The notes under the pieces are model-generated. The model ran no database searches. It was not told the DNA's origin and saw only the letters and a program-made list of their open reading frames with translations. From NCBI GenBank assembly GCA_947496535.1, contig CANMDE010000003.1:372001-436000 (forward strand): DNA of 64,000 nt, given 5' to 3'. Numbering within the stretch: position 1 is the first letter of the stretch; each line of letters opens with the position of its first letter. A program made the translations under genes and the position numbers. The DNA comes from an uncultured Paracoccaceae bacterium (GTDB lineage Bacteria > Pseudomonadota > Alphaproteobacteria > Rhodobacterales > Rhodobacteraceae). Positions 16,757 to 25,968 of this stretch are shown one piece after another.

Positions 16757-17818
16757 ATGAAGTTTTCACTGGTTTCATCCATTGCCGTTGTTGCGGCGCT
16801 GACAGCACAAATGACACAGGCAGAGACGCTGCGGTTGCTAACCTGGGGTGGCTATGCGCCTGAAGAGGTCATCGCGATGTTCGAGGCCGAGACCGGTCAC
16901 ACGGTCGAAGTCACGACATCCAACAACGAGGAAATGATCGCCAAGCTGCGCGCCACCAATGGTAGTGGCTTTGATCTGGCCCAGCCCAGTCAGGACCGGA
17001 TCACCAGCGCACAAGAAGAGTTCGGGATCTACAAGCCGATTGATATGTCCAAAGTGAACGCCGATCTGTTCATTCCATCAATGCTCGCCGCGACGGCCGG
17101 CAATACCACCTATGAAGGCGAGATTTATGGCTTGCCACACGTTTGGGGCACGAGCGGGCTCGTTGTAAATACAGCAATGGCAGGCGATGTGACCGATTAT
17201 ATCGACCTTTGCGATGCGTCTTTTGCCGGCAAAGTGTCATATCGCCTGAAGCGCCCGACGCTGATCGGATTTGCCTATTCCATGGGCCTCGACCCATTTG
17301 CGGCATACGACGATACAGACGCCTATCAGGGCATTCTGGATGAGGTCGAAGCTAAGCTGACCGAATGCAAGTCGAATGTTAAAACCTACTGGGACGGCGG
17401 TGATGAGATTCAGAACCTTCTCCGCTCTGGCGAGGTTGTGGCGTCAATGGCTTGGGATACGGGTGGTTGGCAGCTGAACGCCGATAACCCGGATATCACC
17501 TTCGTCGCACCCGAGGCAGGCGCTTTGGGCTGGATCGACACGTTTGTTTTGCCTGCGCGTGGCCGCGCGGATGATGCCGCCTACGATTGGATCAACTTCG
17601 TGATGCAGCCAGAGATCGCGGCGATGATCACCAATACGGCCGGTAACTTTACCGCGGCCGTGGATGGCGATGCAGGTGTCAGCGCAGACCTCAAAGCACG
17701 TTATCAGGGCAGCTTTGATCAGGCCGCAATTGATAACATCAAATGGTATCCGCCTGTGCCGGCAGGCTTGGAAGCACTGGAAGGTGCGACCCTCGACCGG
17801 ATCAATGCGGCGAATTAA
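16757..17818 (+). CDS. Polyamine-type ABC transporter substrate-binding protein
   Basis: A 353-residue periplasmic binding protein of the PotD/PotF (spermidine/putrescine) family. A signal peptide (KFSLVSSIAVVAALTAQMTQA) is followed by LRLLTWGGYAPEEVIAMFEA, the usual start of the mature domain. It would bind an amine or amino acid-like ligand outside the inner membrane. An intercistronic terminator follows before the ATPase gene, which would let this gene be expressed at a higher level than the membrane parts, as is common for binding proteins. Confidence 0.87.
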   Translation: MKFSLVSSIAVVAALTAQMTQAETLRLLTWGGYAPEEVIAMFEAETGHTVEVTTSNNEEMIAKLRATNGSGFDLAQPSQDRITSAQEEFGIYKPIDMSKVNADLFIPSMLAATAGNTTYEGEIYGLPHVWGTSGLVVNTAMAGDVTDYIDLCDASFAGKVSYRLKRPTLIGFAYSMGLDPFAAYDDTDAYQGILDEVEAKLTECKSNVKTYWDGGDEIQNLLRSGEVVASMAWDTGGWQLNADNPDITFVAPEAGALGWIDTFVLPARGRADDAAYDWINFVMQPEIAAMITNTAGNFTAAVDGDAGVSADLKARYQGSFDQAAIDNIKWYPPVPAGLEALEGATLDRINAAN

Positions 17819-17837
17819 GCTTAATTGAAATCAACAT

Positions 17838-17866
17838 AAAGGGCACCTGTTGGTGCCCTTTTTTTA
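17838..17866 (+). terminator. Intercistronic terminator after the binding-protein gene
   Basis: AAAGGGCACC and GGTGCCCTTT pair around TGTT and are followed by further T, a complete rho-independent terminator. It sits between the binding protein and the ATPase of the same transporter, so partial read-through is expected. Confidence 0.85.
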
Positions 17867-17883
17867 CCGTGCGAGGGTGCAAT

Positions 17884-18978
17884 TTGTCCGTCCCCCATCC
17901 CGACCTTGTCTGCAGTGACCTGACGAAAGACTTCGACGCGTTTCGCGCTGTAGATCACGTCAACTTTGAGGTCCCGCAAGGGTCGTTCTTTTCCATCCTC
18001 GGGCCATCGGGCTGTGGTAAGACAACCTTGTTGCGCATGATTGCCGGGTTCCAGTCGCCCACAAGCGGGGATCTGCGGATCAAGGGCAAGTCTATGATTG
18101 GAGTGCCGCCGAACAAGCGACCTGTATCGATGGTGTTTCAGCATCTGGCCTTGTTTCCCACGATGAACATTGGCGACAATGTGGGCTTTGGATTGCGCCA
18201 ACGCGGTTTCGTCAAATCCGAAATCAAAACGCGCGTCGAACAGGTTCTTGAACGTGTTGGCCTGCCGGGTGTGTCGCAACGGCGGATCGACCAGATATCT
18301 GGTGGGCAAAAGCAGCGCGTAGCGATCGCACGTTGCATGGTGCTGGAACCAGATGTGTTGTTGCTGGACGAACCGTTGGGCGCGCTCGACCTGAAGCTGC
18401 GAGAGCACATGAAGGTCGAACTGAAGTCACTGCAGGCCGCTTTCAACACAACTTTTGTCTACATCACCCACGACCAGTCAGAGGCTTTGGTGATGAGCGA
18501 CAACATCGCCGTGATGAACAACGGCCAGTTCGAGCAGATCGGCACCCCGCATGATGTCTATCACGCGCCAAGTACTGCTTTTGTCGCGGGCTTCGTGGGG
18601 GACGCAAACAAGATCGATGCAAAAGTTACAGCGGTGAATGGCACCGTGCTGACGCTAGCACCTGATAGCGGGTCAGAGATGAAAATCGATGCACCGTCCA
18701 GTGGCCTGAGCGTCGGGCAACGCGCGCAAGTCTTCCTGCGGCCCGAAGCCATCGAACTTGCGAGGGCGGGCGACGGCGTAAACGTGTCTGGCGGCGTGGT
18801 GGAGTCTGTGCTGTTCAATGGTGCGAATTCCAGTGTCACCATAAAAGACCAATCCGGCAACCTGTTGAAAGTCGCGTTACCTCAAACTGGTGACTTGGCG
18901 AAGCTACGCAAGGGCGACAGCGTGTTCACCCGCTGGAATCCGAAGCAGGCGCGGTGCTATCCGATGGTGGGGACGTGA
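17884..18978 (+). CDS. Polyamine-type ABC transporter ATP-binding protein (PotA-like)
   Basis: A 364-residue ABC ATPase with Walker A GPSGCGKTT, signature ISGGQKQR, Walker B VLLLDEPLGALD and a C-terminal TOBE-type regulatory domain (about residues 270-360), as in PotA. It energises the two permeases encoded next. The TTG at 17884 is proposed as start, giving SVPHPDLVCSDLTKDFDAF; GAGGG lies upstream. A GTG at 17869 would also be in frame. The frame extends further upstream across the terminator, but a start there would place the protein across the binding-protein gene. It is separated from the permease gene by three bases. Confidence 0.88.
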   Translation: MSVPHPDLVCSDLTKDFDAFRAVDHVNFEVPQGSFFSILGPSGCGKTTLLRMIAGFQSPTSGDLRIKGKSMIGVPPNKRPVSMVFQHLALFPTMNIGDNVGFGLRQRGFVKSEIKTRVEQVLERVGLPGVSQRRIDQISGGQKQRVAIARCMVLEPDVLLLDEPLGALDLKLREHMKVELKSLQAAFNTTFVYITHDQSEALVMSDNIAVMNNGQFEQIGTPHDVYHAPSTAFVAGFVGDANKIDAKVTAVNGTVLTLAPDSGSEMKIDAPSSGLSVGQRAQVFLRPEAIELARAGDGVNVSGGVVESVLFNGANSSVTIKDQSGNLLKVALPQTGDLAKLRKGDSVFTRWNPKQARCYPMVGT

Positions 18979-18981
18979 AAG

Positions 18982-19848
18982 ATGGTCTCTGATACTTCTC
19001 GCCTTGGATTCTACCTGCTGCTTGCGCCGATCCTGTTGTGGCTCATCGTTCTGATCATCCTTCCGCATATCGGGCTGTTCATCGTGTCGATAAGCGAAAA
19101 GATCGGACCGCGTGAGTACGAGACCGGTTTCGACAACTATGCGGCGTTCTTTACCGAACCGCTATACTGGCGAACCTTTGCACGTACCGCGATCATGTCG
19201 ATCCTCGCGACTGCATTGACCCTGATCCTTGGGTTTCCCATAGCCTACTATATCGCCAAGCTGACACGGGGCCGTACCAAAACTACACTTTTCCTGATGT
19301 GCATGATCCCGTTTTGGGTGTCTGAACTGGTGCGCACGTTCGGCTGGATGATCTTGCTGCGTGAAACTGGGGTGATTTCTAACGCCCTGCAATATCTGGG
19401 CCTTATCGATGGCCCGGTTGAGATGTTGTACAATGACGCGGCCATTATGGTGGGCCTCGTCTACACCTCCATCCTGTTCATGGTCGTCCCATTGGTCACG
19501 ACGCTTGACAGTCTTGACGATAGCCTGATCGAAGCGGGCTATGATCTGGGCGGGACCAGCACGTCGATCATGCGCGAGATCGTCATTCCCCACGCCATGC
19601 CCGGCATTGTGTCAGGATGTATCGTGGTCTTCATGCTGTCATTGGGGAACTACCTGACGCCGATCCTGTTAGGCGGCAAAGACAGCCTATGGTTCACGGG
19701 CATGATCTACACCCAATTCATAACGCGGTTTAACTGGGAGTTGGGATCGGCCTTTGGGTTCTTACTGCTGGCGCTGTCGTCGCTTGTGGTCTTTGCAGGC
19801 CTAAAGCTGTCGCGCCAATCGTTGACTGAAACGATGGGGCGCACATGA
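18982..19848 (+). CDS. Polyamine-type ABC transporter permease 1 (PotB-like)
   Basis: A 288-residue inner-membrane permease with about six hydrophobic segments. The coupling-helix motif for the ATPase is present in SLIEAGYDLGGTSTSIMREI (EAA loop). It forms a heterodimer channel with the next protein, in the manner of PotB/PotH. Its stop overlaps the start of the second permease by four bases (ATGA). Confidence 0.88.
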   Translation: MVSDTSRLGFYLLLAPILLWLIVLIILPHIGLFIVSISEKIGPREYETGFDNYAAFFTEPLYWRTFARTAIMSILATALTLILGFPIAYYIAKLTRGRTKTTLFLMCMIPFWVSELVRTFGWMILLRETGVISNALQYLGLIDGPVEMLYNDAAIMVGLVYTSILFMVVPLVTTLDSLDDSLIEAGYDLGGTSTSIMREIVIPHAMPGIVSGCIVVFMLSLGNYLTPILLGGKDSLWFTGMIYTQFITRFNWELGSAFGFLLLALSSLVVFAGLKLSRQSLTETMGRT

Positions 19849-20699
19849 TCCCCACTGTTCCTCAGCCCGCTTTTGCCAAATGGTGTTACCGTGCCTATGT
19901 CACGGCATTCTTTGTCTACTTGGCCCTACCGCTCACGGTTGTTTGTGTCTTCGCCTTTAACAACAGCGTCTTCCCGTCACTGCCGTGGGAAGGTTTCACA
20001 CTGGCGTGGTTCTTCGGCACTGAAACGCCGTTTATCGGGGTGTTCCACGAACGCGCGATCATTCGATCCATCGGCACATCGGCTTTTGTAGCGATGTGGG
20101 TGTCCGGCCTCGCCGTGGCGGTCGGCACCTGCAACGCGTTTCTGTTTGTCCGGCACGATTTTCGCGGCAAGGGGCTGCTTTATATGCTGATGCTTCTGCC
20201 GCTGATCATTCCAGGGGTGATCCTTGGGATCTCGATTTTGGTGTTTTCTAGTTCGGTCGCCAACACGTTGGAGGATGCAACTGGCCTGTGGTTCGACGGC
20301 CTGCGCCCCGGTCTGATCCTCGTCATTCTGGGTCAGTTTTCGTTTATCACGACCTTTGCTACGCTGGTCATCTCGGCGCGATTGCAAAAGTTTGATCCAA
20401 GTTTGGAGGAAGCTGCTCTGAACCTTGGCGCCAGTAAATGGGGCGCGATACGACAAATCACGCTGCCGTTTCTGCTGCCAGCCATCGTGGCCTCGGCGGT
20501 TGTGTCGGTGCTGATGAGTTTCGAAAATTTCAACACGACACTGATGCTGGTGGGATCCGATTCACCACTCACCATCACAATGTTCGACAAGCTTAAGCAA
20601 GGCTCGACACCAGTGCTGAACGCGGTTTCATTGCTGTTGATCATGATATCAGCGGCACTTGGGATGATGTCATTATTGTTCCAGAGCAGGAAACGGTAG
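19845..20699 (+). CDS. Polyamine-type ABC transporter permease 2 (PotC-like)
   Basis: A 284-residue inner-membrane permease, partner of the preceding gene. The EAA loop is SLEEAALNLGASKWGAIRQI. Six hydrophobic segments and the family PotC/PotI fit. It is the last gene of the catabolic and transport cluster; an IS5-family element lies about 200 bp downstream, so the right border of the cluster may have been shaped by transposition. Confidence 0.88.
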   Translation: MIPTVPQPAFAKWCYRAYVTAFFVYLALPLTVVCVFAFNNSVFPSLPWEGFTLAWFFGTETPFIGVFHERAIIRSIGTSAFVAMWVSGLAVAVGTCNAFLFVRHDFRGKGLLYMLMLLPLIIPGVILGISILVFSSSVANTLEDATGLWFDGLRPGLILVILGQFSFITTFATLVISARLQKFDPSLEEAALNLGASKWGAIRQITLPFLLPAIVASAVVSVLMSFENFNTTLMLVGSDSPLTITMFDKLKQGSTPVLNAVSLLLIMISAALGMMSLLFQSRKR

Positions 20700-20906
20700 C
20701 GAATACATCCCACAGCTACAGGCAGACCAAGGCGAAGCGTGCGCAAAACGCGATATTCATGATCAACCTCAAGTGAACTCTTTGCCTATCAAAAACAGGT
20801 ACTTAGCCGAAATACACCAAAACCCTGAAAAACTAATTGTATGCGCAAACATGTAAAAGCGAGCGCAAATATTTTTTTGACGTCAGCCACTCTCTTACCC
20901 ATTGGA

Positions 20907-21961
20907 AAGGCTTTGTTGCACAAATAAGGCTTAGGTTGAGTACCCTTTATCCCGGACGGATTTATGCTGCGGCGACGGTTTTCGGGATGCCCAGTGCGGC
21001 GAAGCCATTGAGGATAGCAGCGCGGATCTGGATCTCAGCGACCTGCTGGTCAAAGTCGCGCGCCGAGAGGCGCTGACCTAGTAATTTCAGACAATGCATC
21101 TTCGTCTCGACGCGGCTTCGACGGTGGTAACCGGTCAGATGTCGCCATAATGCGCGTCCCAGATATTTTGAAGATCGCACAGCTTCATTGCGGGCTCTGG
21201 CACCTAGCGTGTCAGCTTTCCAGAGCTTTGCATTCTTGCGCGGTGGGATGACCGCATGGGCGTTGCGGGCTGCAATAGCATCATGGCACTTACGGGTGTC
21301 AAATGCGCCATCTGCGGTGACGCTGCTGATGTCTTCATCGGGTGGGATTTGGTTGAGAAGATCGGGGAGCATCGGGGCGTCACCGATGCTGCTGGTCGTC
21401 ACCTCAACGGCCCGTATCTCCAGTGTTTCTTCGTCGATCCCAATATGTACCTTGCGCCAGAGGCGACGTTTGGGGCCACCATGTTTGCGCGCATTCCACT
21501 CACCTTCGCCCTCGGCTTTGATGCCCGTGCTGTCGATAAGCAGATGCAAGGGGCCGGATGAACCGCGATAGGGGATTGCGACCGGCAAAGTCTTTTGTCG
21601 CCGACTTTAAGGTGCTGAAGTCCAGCACGCTCCACTCTAACCCCGTCAAAGCCAACAGACTTTCAATAAACCCGGTTGTCTGCCGCAAAGGCAAGCCAAA
21701 CAGCACCTTGATCGTCAGGCAGGCTTGGATCGCCGCGTCGCTGTAGGTCTGCTGACGACCCCTTTTACCTAAAGGCTGCGCTTCCCAAGCCATCTCAGCA
21801 TCAAACCAGATTGATAACGACCCACGCTGCTTCAGGGCCGTGTTATAATCTGACCAGTTCGTGGTATTGTATGTCGTCGGTGTCCAATTGCTCATTCACG
21901 TCAGCTATCACGCTGGATTCACGCAGTGAATCCCAGATGCCGATTTATGCAACAAAGCCTT
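20907..21961 (-). mobile_element. IS5-family insertion sequence, about 1055 bp
   Basis: Perfect 14-bp terminal inverted repeats AAGGCTTTGTTGCA (20907-20920) and TGCAACAAAGCCTT (21948-21961) enclose one transposase gene. The match continues imperfectly inward. The repeat sequence and the transposase are of a type widespread in Roseobacter and Paracoccus genomes. I see no convincing target duplication. Confidence 0.85.
20962..21895 (-). pseudogene. IS5-family transposase split by a +1 shift
   Basis: The first frame (21895 down to about 21600) encodes the N-terminal part beginning MSNWTPTTYNTTNWSDYN and running to VLDFSTL. The second (to 20962) resumes with SRRQKTLPVAIPYRG, the DDE-type core with IDSTGIK, TADGAFDTRKCHDAI and the C-terminal RRSRVETKMHCLKLLG. 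The break falls at CTTAAAGTCGG; with one A fewer the two frames join exactly into the usual family sequence. This is read as an inactivating one-base insertion. A programmed +1 shift is possible, as some IS5 subgroups use two frames, but no typical slippery heptamer is present. Confidence 0.75.
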
Positions 21962-22003
21962 GAAGACTGCTAAACTCGATCCGCTAATAGCTATGAGAGT
22001 TCA

Positions 22004-22282
22004 TTAAGACTGTTTCTGAATCCAGATTTCTAACGCTGCCAGAACCGCGCAATAGCAAAGAATGAGCGGAATGCCGGCTGCGACTGCAGCACTCTGTCGG
22101 TCGTTGGATGTCATCTCTGGACCGTCGTCGATTCCGCCAGCGTCGGCTTTCAGCGCTTCACGGTCAATTGTGCTTGGTGCGGCATTTGGGAAGTTGGGCT
22201 CGTTTCGGGCATTCGCTGCATTCGCGCCAAGACTAGCATCCTCTCCACCTCCATCCGCCAATAAGTGACCAATGGGAATCAT
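22004..22282 (-). CDS. Small protein with a C-terminal membrane segment, unknown
   Basis: A 92-residue frame 26 bp downstream of the exporter permease gene on the same strand. Residues 1-65 are polar and low in complexity (GGGEDASLGANAANARNEP), and residues 67-85 are hydrophobic (AAVAAGIPLILCYCAVLAA), a single likely membrane anchor. No ribosome site stands out and I do not recognise a family. It could be a small accessory part of the exporter or a non-coding frame. Confidence 0.35.
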   Translation of the reverse strand: MIPIGHLLADGGGEDASLGANAANARNEPNFPNAAPSTIDREALKADAGGIDDGPEMTSNDRQSAAVAAGIPLILCYCAVLAALEIWIQKQS

Positions 22283-22308
22283 GGCAAAAGAGTTATCGTC
22301 CGATGCCC

Positions 22309-23517
22309 TTAATGTCGCAGTGCTTCTATGGGGTCCAAACGCGCTGCCGCGCGCGCGGGGAAGTAGCCAAACACAATGCCGACGGCTGCCGAAAAAGCGA
22401 AAGCCAAGGCGATAATGCCCGGATCGGGGATGAAGGGGATGTCCAGTAGAATTGCCCCAACTGCCGCAAATCCCATGCCCAAGGCGATTCCAATTGCGCC
22501 GCCAAGCACCGAAAGAACAATGGCTTCGACGAGAAATTGCAGCAGCACCTGACTTGCCTGTGCCCCTACGGCCATCCGAATGCCAATTTCGCGCGTCCGT
22601 TCAGTGACCGACACCAGCATGATGTTCATGATCCCGATCCCCCCCACTAGTAAAGACACCGCCGCCACCGCCGACAGCAAGCCCGTCAGCACATCGCTGA
22701 TCCCAGTGAGCATCGAAGACAGCTGTTCCATCGTATTGACGGTGAAATCATCCTCCTCACCGGGGTCAATGCGGCGAATTTCGCGCATCAACATAGTGAC
22801 GTCATTCACGGCACGGTCTGTTGAAACACCATCGCGCATGGAGAGGGAGATCATGCTGACGTCGGTGCTACCCGCTATACGGCGGGCATATGTTTTGAAC
22901 GGGATAAGCACCAGATCGTCCTGGTCGGTGCCAAAGGTCGACGCGCCCTTTGCCTCGAGAACACCGATGACCTCGCAGGAGATATTTTCGAGGCGAATAT
23001 CCTCGCCCAACGGGTCTGCGTTGCCGAACAATTCCTCGACAACGGTTGCGCCAAGGATGCAGACGGCTTTGCCGGTTTCATCTGAATCGGTGAATGACCG
23101 CCCCGCCGAAAGGGTCCATTCTGCGACGACAAAGTAACCCGAGTTCGTTCCAGTCACGCTTGTTTGATAGTTTTCGTTGCCATAGACCGCCACCAATTGG
23201 CTTGTCGACGTGGGTACCGCGATCTCGATGCTGGAGAGTTGGTCGACAATCTTGTCAACGTCACTTTGGGCGAAAGGCTGCACCGATCCACTGCCGCTGC
23301 CCGGTCCCATCCTGCCCTGTCCGGGAGACAGCATCAGGCGATTTGCGCCAAAGGTCTCCACATCCGCCGTCACCTGCGCGGTCGAACCGTTACCGATTGT
23401 CACCATGGCGATGACCGCAGCGACACCGATTACCACGCCAAGGACAGTCAGGAACGATCGCATCGGATTGCGCAGGATCGCCTGAAAGGCCAGCTTAAAG
23501 GTTTCCCAAAGCATCAC
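22309..23517 (-). CDS. MacB-like ABC transporter permease (FtsX family)
   Basis: A 402-residue protein with an N-terminal membrane helix, a large periplasmic MacB core domain (about residues 45-240) and three C-terminal helices of the FtsX domain (about 280-395; TERTREIGIRMAVGA and FPARAAARLDPIEALRH are hallmarks). In this family the permease does not move solute through the membrane; it transmits ATP-driven motion to the periplasmic adaptor. It overlaps the ATPase gene by four bases. The three-gene set corresponds to a split MacB plus MacA. The substrate could be a peptide, macrolide-like compound, lipoprotein or siderophore. Confidence 0.87.
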   Translation of the reverse strand: MMLWETFKLAFQAILRNPMRSFLTVLGVVIGVAAVIAMVTIGNGSTAQVTADVETFGANRLMLSPGQGRMGPGSGSGSVQPFAQSDVDKIVDQLSSIEIAVPTSTSQLVAVYGNENYQTSVTGTNSGYFVVAEWTLSAGRSFTDSDETGKAVCILGATVVEELFGNADPLGEDIRLENISCEVIGVLEAKGASTFGTDQDDLVLIPFKTYARRIAGSTDVSMISLSMRDGVSTDRAVNDVTMLMREIRRIDPGEEDDFTVNTMEQLSSMLTGISDVLTGLLSAVAAVSLLVGGIGIMNIMLVSVTERTREIGIRMAVGAQASQVLLQFLVEAIVLSVLGGAIGIALGMGFAAVGAILLDIPFIPDPGIIALAFAFSAAVGIVFGYFPARAAARLDPIEALRH

Positions 23518-24230
23518 GCCGCCCCTTTGACCGTTAGGCGGTCGGATTCCACTTTCCCGTCGACCATCCAGATAAGGCGGCGCGCATATTCGGCCATCTC
23601 GCGTTCATGGGTAACCATGATGATCGTCAGCCCTTCATCTCTGTTAAGTTTTTGCAAAAGCTCCATGATCTCGATGGACAGCTTGGTGTCGAGGTTACCT
23701 GTCGGTTCATCCGCCAAGACCACCTGCGGATCGCCGGCAAGCGCGCGGGCAATCGCCACGCGCTGTTGTTGGCCACCCGACAGTTCAGACGGATCGTGGT
23801 TTGCACGGCCAGCCAGCCCGACCTTTTCTAATGCGACCCGAGCGCGTTCCACGCGGTCGCTGCGACTCATGCCCTTGTAGATCAAAGGCAGTTCTACGTT
23901 CTGCATTGCGCTCATCCTTGGCAGAAGGTTGTAGCCCTGAAAGACAAAGCCCAAATAATTGCGCCGAAGCAGTGCCCGCTGATCGCGGTTAAGGTTTGCA
24001 ACGTCAGTACCGTGGAAATTGTAGGCGCCCGAGGTCGGGCGGTCGAGACAGCCAAGCACATTCAATGCAGTGGACTTGCCCGACCCAGAGGGTCCCATGA
24101 TCGCGACAAACTCACCAGTTTCGATCCGCAGGGTCACACCGTCCAATGCATGTACCTCGGCCTCGCCGATGCCGTAGACGCGCGTGATGTCGCGCAACTC
24201 AATCAGTGGGGGCTGCGCGTCACTCGGCAT
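23514..24230 (-). CDS. MacB/LolD-type ABC ATP-binding protein
   Basis: A 238-residue ABC ATPase of the LolD/MacB branch. Walker A GPSGSGKST, signature LSGGQQQRVAIARAL and Walker [13 protein letters not shown] are all intact. It pairs with the FtsX-type permease encoded directly downstream (overlap of four bases) and overlaps the adaptor gene by eleven bases upstream, so the three proteins act as one exporter. In E. coli MacB the ATPase is fused to the permease; here it is separate. Confidence 0.9.
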   Translation of the reverse strand: MPSDAQPPLIELRDITRVYGIGEAEVHALDGVTLRIETGEFVAIMGPSGSGKSTALNVLGCLDRPTSGAYNFHGTDVANLNRDQRALLRRNYLGFVFQGYNLLPRMSAMQNVELPLIYKGMSRSDRVERARVALEKVGLAGRANHDPSELSGGQQQRVAIARALAGDPQVVLADEPTGNLDTKLSIEIMELLQKLNRDEGLTIIMVTHEREMAEYARRLIWMVDGKVESDRLTVKGAA

Positions 24231-25467
24231 CGATCCGGTCTTCGATCACCTGATCACCTTCGGTCAGCTCGCCGCCCAGAATCTCGGTCACGTAGCCGTC
24301 TGTTTCGCCGGTCTCGACGGGCACCTCAACAGCGACGCCGTCCCGCAACACCCATACAGAGTCTTCCGTGGTTTGGGCGGCGCCAGTTCCGCTGGGCCGG
24401 CTCGGAAGGACCATGCCCAGAAGCCCGCTGCCGGAGCTTTCGCTCGTGGTCGTCTCTTGTGGAGGTGTGTAGCGCAGTGCCGCGTTGGGAACGACCAGCG
24501 CATCGGTCCGCGAGGCCACAGTGATCTCGGCCACTGCCGTCATACCGGGGAGCAGCGCCATGTCACTGTTGTCGAGCGACAGGATACCCTTATAAGTCAC
24601 GATCCCATCGACGGTTTCGGACGCAAATCGCACTTCGGTTATTTCGGCGGGAAATTCGCGGTCGCCATGAGCCTCGACCGTGAACACGACCGGTTGGCCG
24701 ACTTCTACGCGGCCGATGTCGAACTCGTCGATGTCGATCTGAAGTTCCATGCGCGTGAGGTCTCCAGCAATGGTAAACAGGATCGGCGCCTCAAGCGATG
24801 CCGCTACGATTTGCCCTTCATCTGCGGCACGATCCAGAACCACACCATCAATGGGCGAACAGATACAGGACTTTGAGAGATCAATCTGAACCAAATCAAC
24901 ATTGGCTTGTTGCAAATCGCGTGCCGCCCTGGCCGACGACAAATCGGCTCGAGCGCGATCAAAGGCCGCTTCTTGCGCCGCAAAGACCTGTTCGGTTTCG
25001 ATACCACGCTGCTCCATTTCTAGTCCGCGTTCGTACTCTGCGCGCGTCTCCCTCAGCGTGACCTCGGCGATGGCAATTTGGGCCTCAGCCGATGCCAGCG
25101 ACGCGTTCTGCACCACCAACTCGGCCTCAAGCCGTGACGTATCCAGTTCCGCCAGAACCGTTCCCACTTCGACCGCGTCATTGAAGTCAACCTGAACCTG
25201 CGTGATCGTGCCCGAAAGCTCGCTGGACACTTCGACCAGATCGGTTGGCTCAATCGTTCCGGTTGCAGAAACCGAGACCTGAATGTCGCCACGGCCCACG
25301 ATCTCTGTCACATACACGGATCTGTCTGCGGACGTTCCAATTGGCACAAACACCCACACCGCAAAGCCGACCGCCACGATAGCGACAACTGCAAGCAACC
25401 GCCAAGGCCATCTCTTTTTGGAGCCAAGGCCGAGAGTCTTGGCGAGTCCATCACTTTCGTTCGTCAT
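24220..25467 (-). CDS. MacA-like periplasmic adaptor (HlyD/RND membrane fusion family)
   Basis: A 415-residue membrane fusion protein. A cytoplasmic N-terminus and one membrane helix (about residues 22-42) are followed by a lipoyl-like half, an alpha-helical hairpin (about 110-190, rich in Ala, Glu and Arg), the second lipoyl half (CSPIDGVVLDRAADEGQIV) and a beta-barrel domain. It would bridge the ATPase/permease to an outer-membrane channel. No TolC-like gene is in the window, so the exporter must use one encoded elsewhere. An insertion near 330-365 (TTTSESSGSG) is low in complexity. The gene is divergent from the DUF6152 gene 500 bp away. Confidence 0.87.
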   Translation of the reverse strand: MTNESDGLAKTLGLGSKKRWPWRLLAVVAIVAVGFAVWVFVPIGTSADRSVYVTEIVGRGDIQVSVSATGTIEPTDLVEVSSELSGTITQVQVDFNDAVEVGTVLAELDTSRLEAELVVQNASLASAEAQIAIAEVTLRETRAEYERGLEMEQRGIETEQVFAAQEAAFDRARADLSSARAARDLQQANVDLVQIDLSKSCICSPIDGVVLDRAADEGQIVAASLEAPILFTIAGDLTRMELQIDIDEFDIGRVEVGQPVVFTVEAHGDREFPAEITEVRFASETVDGIVTYKGILSLDNSDMALLPGMTAVAEITVASRTDALVVPNAALRYTPPQETTTSESSGSGLLGMVLPSRPSGTGAAQTTEDSVWVLRDGVAVEVPVETGETDGYVTEILGGELTEGDQVIEDRIDAE

Positions 25468-25968
25468 ATCGTCCGTCCTGCAGTTGCTTTGATAAGCTTT
25501 GCAATGTCGTTTTTGGCGTCATCCATGGCATTACAAATGACAACCAAAATCCAGTCTAAGCGCGAGGCTTGTTTCTGCATTGAATGTACAGTGCTTTGCG
25601 CCACCTGCTTTGACCAAGATCAAGGCTGTTCGAAGCACTTGGCGATCTCATAGCAGACAGCTTGCATCGTTCCTGACTTGGATATGAGCTATGTTGGATC
25701 AGTCGGCGTCACGCAGGTTGCGCACGGGTCAATGTGGAGGCGGCTTACTCTTGATCGCCTCATTGTGCAGCAACTGGTCAGATGCGAACGATGCGCAAAT
25801 TTTACGCGGCAGACTGTAGTTTCCAAGTCTGAATTCAATGCACTGAAGATACTGCTGTGGCGTATATCCGCCAACTTATGACCCGACGGAAACTTTCACC
25901 TCATACGTTGAAACCTCATAGCGAGGCGGCGCACCGCTTGCCCGATAGTTAAATGAGGGAACGAGACC
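25468..25968. other. Intergenic region of 501 bp between divergent operons
   Basis: It should hold the promoters of the exporter operon (leftward) and of the DUF6152 module (rightward). An open frame at 25678-25881 has no ribosome site and no recognisable product. I could not identify a specific binding site. Confidence 0.5.

Noticed and set aside
25678..25881. Open frame of 67 codons between the exporter and the DUF6152 gene
   Set aside because: No ribosome site, no domain and no conservation that I can judge.
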